Assembly (NCBI GenBank): GCA_023052935.1
Contig: CM041294.1
Span: 104,688,116-104,752,115 of the forward strand
Source of the DNA: Piezodorus guildinii
Taxonomy: Eukaryota > Arthropoda > Insecta > Hemiptera > Pentatomidae
Reading direction: 5' to 3'
DNA: 64,000 bases
Shown here piece by piece: positions 1 through 9,720 of the stretch (positions are counted from its first letter, which is position 1; every line of letters starts with the position of its first letter). Made by a program: the position numbers and the translations under genes. The notes under the pieces are model-generated. The model did no database searches. It was not told where the DNA came from and saw only the letters and a program-made list of their open reading frames with translations.

Positions 1-1685
1 AGCTGTTGTGTCGTGGAGTGAAAAGAGCGAAATCCGAATTGATGGTCTGGTAATATGTTGTGGTCAGTCAGTATGTTAATAATGCGTCCGTACAATAATT
101 TTTCAAATATTTTTGAGCATACTGGAAGAAGGCTAATTGGTCTGTAGGAATCAGGTCTGTATTTGTCTTTGTTAGGTTTATGTATCATTGAAATCGTAGA
201 ATATTTCCATTGAATGGGGAATTTGGTCGTCCTGAGTATAGCATTGTATAATGTAGTAAGAAATACTAAAGCTTTTCTGGGGATTTTTTGAAGCACCTCA
301 GCAGTGATAAGGTCGTAACCAGGAGTCTCCCTTTTCGGCATTTTCATAATCTGTCTAGATACCTCGGAAGGAGTAAAGGATTTTGGTGGAAGAGACATGG
401 GAAGAGGAGAGTCCAAGAATTTCTGTACATAATTTTCGTGTTGTATGTCTGTTAAGTCTGTGTGAGGTTGAAAAACACTTGAAAGATAGTCAACGAATAT
501 TTCAGATTTGTCTTTATCCGACACGGCCCAAGAACCATCATCGTTTCTCAATGGGGCAGAAACTTCACGTTGTTTCAGAATTCGTTTGGTATGTCGCCAA
601 AGGCTGTTGTCGTCGGTTGTCAGGTTTTCCAGATATTTGTCAAAGTTAGTTTGTTTAAATTTTCGTATTTCTGTTTTAAGTTCATTGTTAAGTTTGTTGA
701 AGATTCGTCTGTCTGAAGGAAGTCTGTTAGTTTGCCATTGTTTGCGTGATCGTCTCTTGGCTCGGATTAGGTCCCTGATATATTGAGGGTAGGATGGCGA
801 AGTTATTCCTGGTCTTCTCCTTATTTGTTGTGAAGACCATGCAGCTTCTTGAACGGTTGAAGTGAAGAGTTCAACTGCATCTTCTAAGTCTTTTTCAGTT
901 TTTAGTGCTTTAGGGACAGTGAGCTGGGCATCAATATGCTTATTGAATAGATCCCAATCCACGATTCCGTAGGTAAGCGACTGTCTTCTTTCCGCAAAGA
1001 ATTTCTCCACCCCCAACATCAGGTTCACCGGTAAATGATCTGAGCCAAGGTCTGTTTCAGTTGTAACTGTAATCGGTATAGTCGTTAAATCTTTGGCTAC
1101 AAATATGTCAAGTACGTCAGGTTTTTTGTGACAAGAATTTGGTAAGTAAGTCGGTTTGTCAGGAGAAAATACGTTCAATGATAAGTGGTCAATAGCAGAT
1201 TTGAGTTTTCTGCCCCTTGGCGTGCACAAACGAGAACCCCAAGTTTTGTGTTTTGCATTAAAGTCACCCCCTGCCAGGAACGTTCTACCAAACGAGTTAA
1301 ATAAATCAATAAACATTTGATCGGTAATGATATATTTGGGGGGACAGTAAATAGAAGCTAGTGTTATGTTTTTGTATTTAGTCTGTAACTGTATTCCTGT
1401 TATTTGTACCTGAGCCGTTGAGTCTACGTGTATAGGGTAATGTTTTAGTGTCGATTTTATTAATATGGCTGTCCCTCCGTGTGCAGTATTGTCGGGATGG
1501 TCTGTTCTGTACAAATTATAGTTAGGTATAGAAAGTTTGTTGCGTGATGTGAGATGAGTTTCTGTCAAAAGTACAATGTCGATACGTTTTTGATGAAGAT
1601 AAATTTCCAATTCAGTCTTATGTCGAAGTAGTCCGTTAGTATTCCAAAGGAGGATTGACAAGGAGCCAACAGTTAGAGTACTAAT
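1..1685 (-). CDS. jockey-A ORF2: endonuclease/reverse transcriptase, N-terminal part, cut by window edge
   Basis: This is the first 561 codons of a jockey-clade LINE ORF2, which nicks target DNA and reverse-transcribes the element RNA. I read the minus strand from 1685 to 1 and found no stop or frameshift. The endonuclease is in order: WNTNG near the start, LLTETH with the catalytic Glu, YRTDHPDN, GGDFNAKH and GSDHLPV. The RT follows, with ETPGYDLIT, a YRPISLLP motif and HQFGFRS at the edge; the YADD box would lie beyond it. It follows ORF1 directly. In this frame the junction reads ATT AGT ACT, so no ATG lies at the expected start and the first in-frame Met is well inside the endonuclease. 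Either the start codon was lost or translation restarts at a non-AUG codon. Jockey-type identity is strong; activity is unknown. Confidence 0.88.
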   Translation of the reverse strand, partial: MSTLTVGSLSILLWNTNGLLRHKTELEIYLHQKRIDIVLLTETHLTSRNKLSIPNYNLYRTDHPDNTAHGGTAILIKSTLKHYPIHVDSTAQVQITGIQLQTKYKNITLASIYCPPKYIITDQMFIDLFNSFGRTFLAGGDFNAKHKTWGSRLCTPRGRKLKSAIDHLSLNVFSPDKPTYLPNSCHKKPDVLDIFVAKDLTTIPITVTTETDLGSDHLPVNLMLGVEKFFAERRQSLTYGIVDWDLFNKHIDAQLTVPKALKTEKDLEDAVELFTSTVQEAAWSSQQIRRRPGITSPSYPQYIRDLIRAKRRSRKQWQTNRLPSDRRIFNKLNNELKTEIRKFKQTNFDKYLENLTTDDNSLWRHTKRILKQREVSAPLRNDDGSWAVSDKDKSEIFVDYLSSVFQPHTDLTDIQHENYVQKFLDSPLPMSLPPKSFTPSEVSRQIMKMPKRETPGYDLITAEVLQKIPRKALVFLTTLYNAILRTTKFPIQWKYSTISMIHKPNKDKYRPDSYRPISLLPVCSKIFEKLLYGRIINILTDHNILPDHQFGFRSFHSTTQQ

Positions 1686-2931
1686 GTCTATAATTTGCTG
1701 CTAATGCTTGTGTTAAGTGCGATAATTGGCTAATTAGGCTGTAAAGGGGCTGAATGAGGGCATTTAAATTATTTAGTACGTTTGATTGTAAATAAGGTTC
1801 AGGTCCAGCTGGTGGTATCAGCTGACTACAGTCTTCCCTCATACCTGATCTTAGATGCGGCTGAGGCTGAGCTTCCACGTTGGGCCGAGGGCAGTTTGGG
1901 CGCTCCATTCTAGGGTTTACACCGACAGGTTCGAGAGGCTGATGTTGAAGACCGTTCGGCAGGTCTGGAAAATGTCCTGGATCCAGAGGAGATGGGACAG
2001 CTACCGGTGTAGGGCGGTAACTCTGGGTCCTCTGAGCTCGCAGGTTCTTGAGGGCCTGGCATCCTCTGTAATTGGCGGGGTGTGCCCCTCCGCAGTTAGC
2101 GCATTTGGCCGGCGCCTCCCTAGTTTTTATGCATGCAGCGCTTTCATGGGCCTCTCCGCATCGTACGCAGCGTGGTTGGTGATTACAGTACGATTTTGTA
2201 TGGGCAAATCCCTGGCATCTGAAGCACTGAGGTATTTCCCTCTTTTTTCGAATTTCTTCTACTTTTATTCTTGTATAATAAATGTAGTTTAATTCAAATA
2301 CTTTCTCATTGAATGTATTTTTAGAAATATCGACAAAGAACATTTGAAGAGGTAGTTTGGTTCTGGCTGAGATAGCATTCGTAATGTTCACAGCTTCATA
2401 GCCCTTAGCTTTTAGTTCTTCACTTATTATTGATGTTGGTGTGGATGGATGAAGTCCTTTAATAACTACTCTTGGGTTTTTGTCTTCCGACAGTTGATAC
2501 GTGTGGTAGTCGGCATTTACTTTTTTTAAGCAGCGAACAGCTGTTCTGTAGGAGTCTGGGGTAGCTGGGTATACAATTAAATTTCTGGGTGTTGATTTGA
2601 TACTAAAGTAACTAGAGCCTATTTCTTTTTTTAAAAACGCAATCAATGCTTCTATATTCTGTATTCTTTTTAGGAATATGGGTGGTGGTTTAACTTTGTT
2701 ATTTTCTATTGAGTTTGATTGTTTCTCGGATTCTGCTGCGGTCATATTTAAAAGAGGGTCAAATCTGTTGCTAGTTTCTATTGTATTTGATTTTTTTATG
2801 TATAGCCTAGGATCTGCTGACGATGATGGTCTTTTTCGTCCTGTAATCACCTCCCACTCGTTATTTTCTTCTGACATAGTTGAAGAGCCTGCCTCTTGTA
2901 GGTCCATATTGGTTACATTTTCAGATTTCAT
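1681..2931 (-). CDS. jockey-A ORF1: Gag-like nucleic-acid-binding protein
   Basis: This 416-residue frame is intact. It encodes a LINE ORF1 protein of the insect jockey type, expected to bind element RNA and form the ribonucleoprotein. The first 60 or so residues are polar. Next comes the conserved block PPPIFLKRIQN, then PDSYRTAVRCLKKVNADYHT and RVVIKGLHPSTPTS, which recur in the ORF1s at 8417 and 47400. Three zinc knuckles (CxxCxxxGHxxxxC, CxxCxxxHxxxxC, CxxCxxxHxxxxxxC) occupy roughly residues 235-295. The C-terminus is proline-rich and ends in a hydrophobic helix-like segment with two short leucine-rich runs. The stop TAG ends at 1681 and overlaps the ORF2 frame. The ATG at 2931 is the first in frame and suits the family length. 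Confidence 0.9.
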   Translation of the reverse strand: MKSENVTNMDLQEAGSSTMSEENNEWEVITGRKRPSSSADPRLYIKKSNTIETSNRFDPLLNMTAAESEKQSNSIENNKVKPPPIFLKRIQNIEALIAFLKKEIGSSYFSIKSTPRNLIVYPATPDSYRTAVRCLKKVNADYHTYQLSEDKNPRVVIKGLHPSTPTSIISEELKAKGYEAVNITNAISARTKLPLQMFFVDISKNTFNEKVFELNYIYYTRIKVEEIRKKREIPQCFRCQGFAHTKSYCNHQPRCVRCGEAHESAACIKTREAPAKCANCGGAHPANYRGCQALKNLRAQRTQSYRPTPVAVPSPLDPGHFPDLPNGLQHQPLEPVGVNPRMERPNCPRPNVEAQPQPHLRSGMREDCSQLIPPAGPEPYLQSNVLNNLNALIQPLYSLISQLSHLTQALAANYRH

Positions 2932-3240
2932 TGCTCTCTTTTCGTCTATTTACTTACCGGATCGCACGAAAAACAATGTTTTGAAACAATATTTACACAA
3001 ACACACAGTGTTTTTAAAGTTTTAAACTTATTTAATTAGATAAATTAATGGTTAAAAAAAACTAACCTTGCACACTTCACATGTTTTCCACTTTGTTTTT
3101 AGTTACACACTTATAATTACTTTAACTTACTATAACTTCTTAAACTAGACTAATAACTTGTCCTTTTGAGCTAATAATCACTCTTAAATACAGTTTATAA
3201 AAATGAGTAAATCAAATTTCCAATAGAGACAATGAGAGCA
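2932..3240 (-). other. Probable 5' UTR of jockey-A
   Basis: About 300 AT-rich bases lie upstream of the ORF1 start and end where the oppositely oriented LOA/R1-type relic begins. No other coding signal is present. I cannot fix the 5' end of the element because its 3' end, and so its target duplication, is outside the window. Confidence 0.4.
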
Positions 3241-3241
3241 C

Positions 3242-4852
3242 ATGCTAATCACTACACGGTCACCATGGCGATCCCTTGATATTATATTAATACAAGAACC
3301 TTACCTTTTTAAGGACAGTGTAAGGAGGCTGGAAATGCGGGGGTACAGTGTAATAGCCGTGCCCATGCACTCCAGGACCTGCATACTGTATAATAACAAC
3401 CTTAAGATGCTACGCCTGAGGCAATATTGTTGCAGAGATCTAGCAGCAGCTAAAGTGACCCTCCTCAGGGGCAACAACAGAAGGGAGATCACAGTTTGTT
3501 CTGTGTATCTTCCTTATGAAGAGGACATCCCCACAGAAGCAGTCAGAAGTCTAATCTCAGAGATGCTAACGCTCATCACAGACTCTGGGGCAGTACAAAT
3601 AACAACCAGAGAGGTGAATCTCTATTAGAGTTTATTTTTAAAAATCTTGAAATCCACAATAAGGGCAATACTGCCACCTTTGTAAATAAGACCAGATCAG
3701 AGGACATTGATATCACACTAAGTACCAATTGTGCTTATGATTTCATTAAGAACTGGCATGTTTCTTGTAAGGAGATATGTTCAGATCATAGATATATCAG
3801 ATTTGATATAGATGTTAATGACATGTTTGAGTCGGTGTACAGGGACCCAAAACTTACTGACTGGAATTCCTATTGCATCTAACTTGAACAAGAAGTAAGT
3901 CAGAGTCCTAAATCAATCAGAGACAAATGGCAATTGGATTGCCTTAATGTATCACTTACTGAGGCAATAATGAAGTCCTACACAGACGACAACACTGTGT
4001 GTACAGTCAAATCCAACAGGAACTTCACCTGGTGGAATGATGAACTTGTCAAATTGAGAGCTCTTCAACAAAGCCAAAAGTACGGGTAGTTGGGATGCTT
4101 ATAGGCAAGTACTGACTAACTACAATAAAGCCATTAGGAAAGCTAAGAGAGGGGCATGGAGGAATTTTTGCAATGCCATTAATGACACATCCTCTGCTTT
4201 TAGAGTAAATAGAATCCTATCCAAGAGGGCGGGCCGGAGAGCTATGGGTGCCATCAGTGTAGAAGTTGGCCATACTGACTCAGAGATGGGTACCCTGGAG
4301 GCACTGGCAAGAGCGCACTTCCCTGGCTGCGAGCTGTTGGATGAGGAACCAATTAATCTCACCTATGAGAGAAAAACTATTATTACGGATAGGTGGGCTG
4401 AAGCCAACAGAATAATTAATTCTGGGAAATTGGAGTGGGCAGTTAAATCATTTGCCCCTTTCAAATCAGCCGGCACAGATGGAATTTTTCCAGCTCTACT
4501 ACAAAAGGGCTTTGAGGTGCTGCAACCCTATCTCCTTGTATTATTACGATGCAGTTTAGCACTTAACCACATACCTAATAGTTGGAGTGTGGTTAAAGTG
4601 CGATATATACCCAAACCTGGGAAGGTGTCATATGACCATCCCAAGGCTTACAGACCTATATATCTGACATCCAATGTGAAGACATTGAAAAAAATTATTG
4701 ACAGACATATTAGGGACAATATACTGGCTGATAGACCGCTACATAGCGTATCAGCCTGGAAAATCCTGTGAAACTGCTTTATATTTCTTGGTCTCTAGGA
4801 TTGAAAAAACTCTAACTAACAGAGAAAATAAGTATAGTAAATCAATTTTTTA
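3242..4852 (+). pseudogene. Decayed LOA/R1-type LINE ORF2 (endonuclease and part of RT)
   Basis: These are remnants of an endonuclease/RT polyprotein in at least three frames. From 3275 the endonuclease reads IILIQEPYL, then GYSVIAV and an ITVCSVYLP strand. A short deletion near 3595 removes the GxDxN region and shifts frame. Past it the sequence continues as NNQRGESLLEF, RSEDIDITLS and SDHRYIRFDI. From 4020 a linker with WWNDELVKLRA and YNKAIRKAKRGAWRNF leads to RT motifs PFKSAGTDGIFPALLQ (4457-4505), NSWSVVKVRYIPKPGK and KAYRPIYLTS. It ends near 4850 after GKSCETALYFLVSRIEKTL, before the YADD box. The wording of these motifs, especially SDHRYIRF and GTDGIFPALLQ, fits the LOA/R1 group rather than jockey. 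Stops and indels make it non-functional. Confidence 0.8.
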
Positions 4853-4952
4853 CATGATGTTGTCTTAAATATGAAATTTCACTATTGTACGACTTTTCGT
4901 TTATGTATTGTGCTATACTTACCACACACACACACACACACACACACACCTG
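4853..4952 (+). repeat. Fragment of Helentron-like repeat with (CA)n
   Basis: The piece GTTGTCTTAAATATGAAATT, followed by a diverged stretch, ACTTACC and a CA run (about 4920-4949), matches the 3' third of the repeat at 57061-57978. Only about 100 bp remain, directly after the LOA/R1 relic. Confidence 0.6.
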
Positions 4953-5338
4953 TGGTGTAGTACGAAATTTTATCATCACAAGTTGAGAATTTTTACTTTG
5001 TAAGATTTTTATGAGAGCAAAATTAATAACAAAAAAATTACAAAACTTAAAGAAAAAAATAAATGAATCATTAAAAAAAGAAACATTTCAGTAAATTGTA
5101 CTTATAATATTTTAAAAAATATTTCTTTAGAAATGAAGATTTTTTTCTGTTTCTTAAATCCCATGTTTTATTTCCTGATATATTATTCTAAATGAACTTA
5201 CCAGAGTGAATAATGTATTCATTATTATTATCAAAACATTAAAGCATGCAAGTTATTACTATTTTTAATTTTATAAAATCCACTATTAAATAAATGGTAA
5301 TTTAATTATTAGAACAACTTTAGTATTCAACCCTCAAA
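4953..5338. other. AT-rich stretch without recognisable feature
   Basis: Mostly A/T with short homopolymers and ATT triplets. I see no coding frame, repeat match or structured RNA here. Confidence 0.5.
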
Positions 5339-5790
5339 TTCAAACAGCCCGCTGGAGTCATTAGCCCGAAAACAACCCAAGGCACTTACAAGAGCTATCA
5401 AGGTGTAAATTTCCAGTTGAAATTGTTGTTACCTGAAGCCGAAAGTGTTGTGCGTCTTAACCTCATTCATCACAGGCCGTGAAACTTTACCGATTAGCAG
5501 GGGCTAGCGTGACTGCCTTTGCTTCCCCTAATTGGATATAACCCTAAAGAACCGAGTTGGAGACCCTAGAACACACGGCGAGCTGGGGTAATGATAGCGA
5601 GGATACGCAGTGGTCAGCTGATTCGTGATACTGCCGTCCTTCTGTGCGTGCCTAAGGGTCGTTTGCCGCCCCCGCGATAGTATCTTCGGCTGGACTCGAC
5701 AGTCGCTATCAAACCGGGAGCAAAATACGGTGACACGGGGTTCAGGTAGCCCTGTCTTATCTTACCGCTTTCTTTACTTTTTTACAAACC
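5339..5790. other. GC-richer island of unknown origin
   Basis: About 450 bp of much higher GC than its surroundings. It contains GCCCGCTGG, CGTGAAACTT, CACACGGCGAGC, GCCGCCCCCGCGATAG and GACACGGGGTTCAGG. It is followed by pyrimidine-rich sequence with no long conserved frame; a 103-codon frame at 5625-5936 has no recognisable family. It may be a 5' UTR of a LINE or a host unique segment. I do not recognise it. Confidence 0.35.
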
Positions 5791-5945
5791 CATCTTTTTC
5801 TTTCTTTACTTCTTTACAACTCACAAAATGCACATGTTACCTATTATTCTATATACCTATAATTCTATTCAATATAATTTTTGTTTCTTATTTTTTACTT
5901 TCACTTAGGTATATGTACTATATGACTTTATATTAGGTTACTATC

Positions 5946-6390
5946 TGAAATATATAGTAAGGGAAAGTATTGCAATAATTTCATTATCCAATGAAAATAC
6001 ACGTTATAGGTCCTTTAGGTGACTCTTATATGCCTAAGATGTTATGGGATATTTTTACCACAGTCGAAGAACCTCCAAAGCCACTTTATATTATGCATTT
6101 CGCACATCTATTTATTAAACTTTCAACATTTGATGTGTAATTAAATGATCTTTAACTTGTTTTATCCTCTTATAAATACTCTGACGGGGCTTAAATGCAG
6201 ATTTCTTAAAATTCTTTCTCATAAATACCTTTAATTTTGTTAATTCGTAATAATTAACCATTTTTTGCTTGTTACTACGGATAAAAACTGGGTGAATATA
6301 ATATATTATCAACATTGGACAAAACACTGAAGGAAAAACGCTGAAAATTATTACACAATGGTTTTTTATTTCTAAAAATCTATAGTCTGA
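5946..6390 (-). repeat. Helentron-like repeat, diverged partial copy
   Basis: Read on the minus strand it carries, from 5' to 3', the GACTATAGA region, the block with TTTAAGCCCCGTCAGAG, the block AAATGCATAATATAAAGTGG and the end ACGTGTATTTTCATTGG...GCAATACTTTCCCTTACTATATAT. These occur in the same order in the copies at 57061, 30932 and 34140. The CA tract and 5' terminus are missing. Confidence 0.7.
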
Positions 6391-6682
6391 CATAACTGTT
6401 TATATAGTTGTTTATTGCTGTTAATATTTTGGATTATTCTCTATCTTCAATAATAACCGAGTTTTAGTAGAATTACATGAATTATTATTTCGGACTTGAA
6501 TATAAAGATAACGTTTTTATTCATTTAATTTTTTTTTCTGTTATCAAGCTTAACTAAATCTAAAACTCTCTACATATCTTATCAATTAATTGAGTTATGA
6601 GCGAAAAATGGGTAAAATTTGCATTTGTTTTTTTGTAATTATTCTTGCTTTTTTGTTTGAAAAAGAGTACTAATTTTTTTCT

Positions 6683-6697
6683 TTATCTTAAAAATGA
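6683..6697 (+). repeat. Target-site duplication of RTE insertion, left copy
   Basis: TTATCTTAAAAATGA is repeated exactly at 7427-7441. The duplicated site supplies the ATG at 6694 that opens the fused reading frame. Confidence 0.85.
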
Positions 6698-7404
6698 ATA
6701 AACAAATAGGTCTCGAATTAAATACCGATAAGACGAAATATATGATTAGTTGCAGAAATGGTGGCGATCTTGATGATATTAATATTTCAGGTCATACTTT
6801 TGAACTCGTAGAGAAATTCAAGTATTTAGGTTCAATGATAACAAGAAAAAATGAAATCCAGGAAGAAATAAAGTCCCGGTTAAAGGTGGGAAATGCGTGT
6901 TATTATTCGGTTGGTAAATTGCTTAGCTCGCGGCTTCTGTCTAAAAACTTAAAGGTTAGAACTTATAAAACTATTATTCTTCCAACGGTTCTTTACGGAT
7001 GCGAAACGTGGCCGCTTACTTTGAAGGATGAACAACGGCTTAAGGTTTTCGAGAATAAGGTGCTGCGTAAAATATTTGGTCCGAAGAGAGATGAGGCCAC
7101 TGGGGAGTTTAGAAGGTTGCACAACGCGGAATTGCGGAGTTTGTACCCGGTGAATATAATTGAGTTGATAGCATCGCGGAGACTCAAATGGGCGCGTAAA
7201 GTTGTTGGGCTTAGTGAGGAACGGATTCCGAGAAAGTTGGTATTCGCTGAACCGACTGGTAGGCGTCCGAAAGGTAGGCCGAAGCGTCGATGGGAGGATT
7301 GCATTAAGGCTGATCTCGGGGGCTTGGGCTTGACCGGTGAACATTGGACGAGTCTGTGCAGGCGAAGTTTGATGGTATCGGCATCGAACCTTCGGGTTCG
7401 GTAA
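6694..7404 (+). CDS. RTE-type reverse transcriptase C-terminal part, 5'-truncated, open in frame
   Basis: This 236-residue frame is the C-terminal part of an RTE-clade LINE polyprotein. It starts just after the catalytic core (LNTDKTKYM), continues with FKYLGSMIT, then the thumb-like ILPTVLYGCETWPL and the segment VFENKVLRKIFGPKRDEATG. It ends with the RTE-typical RRLKWARKV, GRRPKGRPKRRWEDC and SNLRVR. The YxDD box and endonuclease are absent, so it cannot be active. Its apparent start codon belongs to the target-site duplication (6683-6697), not to the element, so this is a chance in-frame fusion. A 3' ATT-triplet tail follows at 7409-7426. A related minus-strand piece lies at 58930-59140. 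Confidence 0.88.
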   Translation: MNKQIGLELNTDKTKYMISCRNGGDLDDINISGHTFELVEKFKYLGSMITRKNEIQEEIKSRLKVGNACYYSVGKLLSSRLLSKNLKVRTYKTIILPTVLYGCETWPLTLKDEQRLKVFENKVLRKIFGPKRDEATGEFRRLHNAELRSLYPVNIIELIASRRLKWARKVVGLSEERIPRKLVFAEPTGRRPKGRPKRRWEDCIKADLGGLGLTGEHWTSLCRRSLMVSASNLRVR

Positions 7405-7426
7405 GCCTATTATTATATTATTATTA
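6698..7426 (+). mobile_element. 5'-truncated RTE LINE insertion
   Basis: About 730 bp bounded by an exact 15-bp target duplication. It ends in an (ATT)n tail, as usual for RTE elements. It sits inside repeat X copy 1. Confidence 0.85.
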
Positions 7427-7441
7427 TTATCTTAAAAATGA
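7427..7441 (+). repeat. Target-site duplication of RTE insertion, right copy
   Basis: Exact copy of 6683-6697, directly after the ATT tail. Confidence 0.85.
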
Positions 7442-8058
7442 CGGAGTTACAAGCGTATATTGGGGCAAGATGACATTTTACTGATTCTAAAATCTTGTCT
7501 TTAAACATAACTGAGTTATGGGTGTATTTTTTCAAATTTCAATTTTGATCCATTCTTTTTTGTATAATTATTCGCGGGGGTTTTTTTCCGTTAAAAAAAC
7601 ACTAGTATTTATTTTCTCTATCCTAAAAAAAAACAAAGTTGTTAATTAAATCACCTTTCATCGGCCTCCATTTAAAAAACAACCAGCTAATAGCAACGTC
7701 TAGGTGCTTGGAACATCGTTGCATGTCCTAGCATTTTTGTGGCGAATTACGAAAACATTGGACCAGTAGTTAGAAGAGAGATGCCGCGGAAGGCTAATGG
7801 GAAAGGGCGGACAGCGGACAAAGTGATTTTTTTATTCGTTATCCGGGTTCTAAGTATCTTAAAAAGTAAGTCCGAAATTTTTTAGGGGAATGATGTTTTT
7901 TGTTAAATAAAGGTCCATTTTTAAAAATCATAAACCAAAACAGCACTATTTTTTAAGGTACTTTTTTGTCTGCGAATAAGAAAACTAATATCGTATAATA
8001 TACAGTTGGAAAGCTAAATATTTTAGGGAAAAAAACTTGGCAGTTTGAAACTATTGCT

Positions 8059-8072
8059 AATATGTAAATTTG
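8059..8072 (+). repeat. Target-site duplication of jockey-B, left copy
   Basis: AATATGTAAATTTG recurs at 12561-12574 just after the short A tail of the element. It fixes the 5' end of jockey-B at 8073. Confidence 0.88.
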
Positions 8073-8378
8073 GATGCGCTCGATGATAACAGTCACACGT
8101 TACTTCGTCTCTCAGATTTTTGCTCTTTTCAGTAGGAATTCGCTTGAGTTCAGTCTGGAAAACATCACTAGACTTCAAGAAAACCACAGCAGTGAATATT
8201 GGAGAAATATCGGTAAGCAAAGTTATAATTTACTTTGTACAATCACGAAAAGTGAAAGGAGGGTCACTGATCAGATGATCGCCGCTAGCTCGGCAAGCTC
8301 GGGCTTGCTTTTCTTTAAATTATCTTTCTTTTACTATTCTTCCTTCTCATTCTCATTTCATGATTTATCTATTATTAT

Positions 8379-8415
<37 letters not shown>

Positions 8416-8416
8416 A

Positions 8417-9720
8417 ATGAGATATTTTCATCAAGTTATGTCCTCAAAAGCTACAAGTAAAAGATCTAGATCTGCAGGTTCAAACTCGTCTCCAACAAAA
8501 CAGAGACCTCGCCGTGAAAATAATAAAAAAATGATACCACCAGCTACCTCTTTAGGATCTGAACCACAGCCCAGCACATCATCACAAGGAATGACTGATG
8601 AATCGCCGTTTTTTACACCGAACCCATTTCAGATCCTCCAAAATCAAAATGAAAAAGAATCCATGGAATCTTCTCCAATACCCAGGGAACCACAACCTCC
8701 ACCAATTTTTGTTAAAAATATTAAAAATTTTCAACTACTTTGTGCGCATTTAAACAAATTAACCGATCCTAATAGTTATTCTTGTATCAGTAGAACCAGT
8801 GATACTAAAATATCACCGACTACCGCCGAAAGCTACAGAAAAATAGTAAAATATCTGAGTGAGACCAAAGCTGATTTTCATACCTATCAGTTGCGCCAGG
8901 AGAGAGCTTTAAGGGTTGTAATTAGAAACCTACACCCTTCGACACCAGTTACAGCTATCAAAGAAGAACTGACGGGATAGGCTATAAAGTGCGGCAAGTC
9001 ACCAATGTCCTAAAAGATAAAATTCCAATGCCTCTATTCTTCGTGGACTTGGAACCATCAGAAGGAGTTGAAAAAGTTTACGACCTCAATAGATTGTACT
9101 ATACTAGTGTAAGAGTTGAGAAACCTTACACTAAGAAAGAAATAGTTCAGTGCCATAATTGTCAGGCATATGGTCATACGAGAACTTACTGCCACCACAC
9201 ACCACGCTGTGTGAAATGCGGTGAGCAACATAAATCAGAAGAATGCACAAGATCAAGATCAACACCTGCTGTATGTGCTCTGTGCCTCGAGGACCACCCG
9301 GCTAACTACAAGGGATGTCAAATCTACAAGAACCTCAAAAGCAGATACCAAAAACCTCAGAATCTGGATGAAACAGCTGAACCGATCAAAAGCAGAAGAC
9401 AACCTTCAAAAACAATTGATTCCAATGTAACATTTGCCCATCTACTTGGAGGTGGGAACCAGAACAAAGAGGCCCTACCGGAACAACGCATACTTCAAAA
9501 TCCTGAACCCCTTCCACAACCACATATTCCTCAAAATTTAACCAACCATCAAAAACCTCATCCGAATCAAATTTCTCATATTCCTCCTCCATCAAATGTC
9601 ACAGACCTTACAAGTTTGATGACATCCTTCATCACTGAAATCAAATCCCTTGTTATGCCGCTAATATCACTACTTACTAATCTCGTATCAAATTCAATCC
9701 CATCCTTAAAAAATCCTTAA
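8417..9720 (+). pseudogene. jockey-B ORF1, Gag-like, one frameshift
   Basis: The first frame (8417-8980) has the polar N-terminus, PPPIFVKNIKNFQ, AESYRKIVKYLSETKADFHTY and LRVVIRNLHPSTPVT. At about 8976 one base is missing relative to the sister ORF1s, giving a TAG. The next frame resumes at GYKVRQVTN and runs to 9720. That half carries VEKVYDLNRLYY and three zinc knuckles (CHNCQAYGHTRTYC, CVKCGEQHKSEEC, CALCLEDHPANYKGC) at 9151-9321. A proline/glutamine-rich tail and a hydrophobic C-terminus follow. The start may be 8417 or the ATG at 8438. Its role would be RNA binding in the LINE particle; the frameshift makes this copy defective. Confidence 0.88.

Larger units (their letters stand above)
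6538..7870. repeat. Repeat X, copy 1 (host of an RTE insertion)
   Basis: Apart from the nested RTE at 6698-7426, this AT-rich stretch resembles 24320-24683 and 25205-25262. Shared blocks include AACTGAGTTATG, AATTATTCGCGG, CCAGCTAA, CAACGTCTAGG, TTTTTGTGGCGAATT, AAAACATTGG, CAGTAGTT, ATGCCGCGGA and TTTTATTCGTTATCCGGGTTC. It contains loosely repeated units marked by GAGTTA. It encodes nothing I recognise. It is probably a non-autonomous transposon or an old satellite-like piece. Confidence 0.6.

Noticed and set aside
383..786. Plus-strand frames at 383-649 and 508-786
   Set aside because: Shadows of the minus-strand jockey-A ORF2, whose motifs are read on the other strand.
6115..6393. 92-codon minus frame as a gene
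   Set aside because: It falls inside a Helentron-like repeat whose other copies have no such frame.
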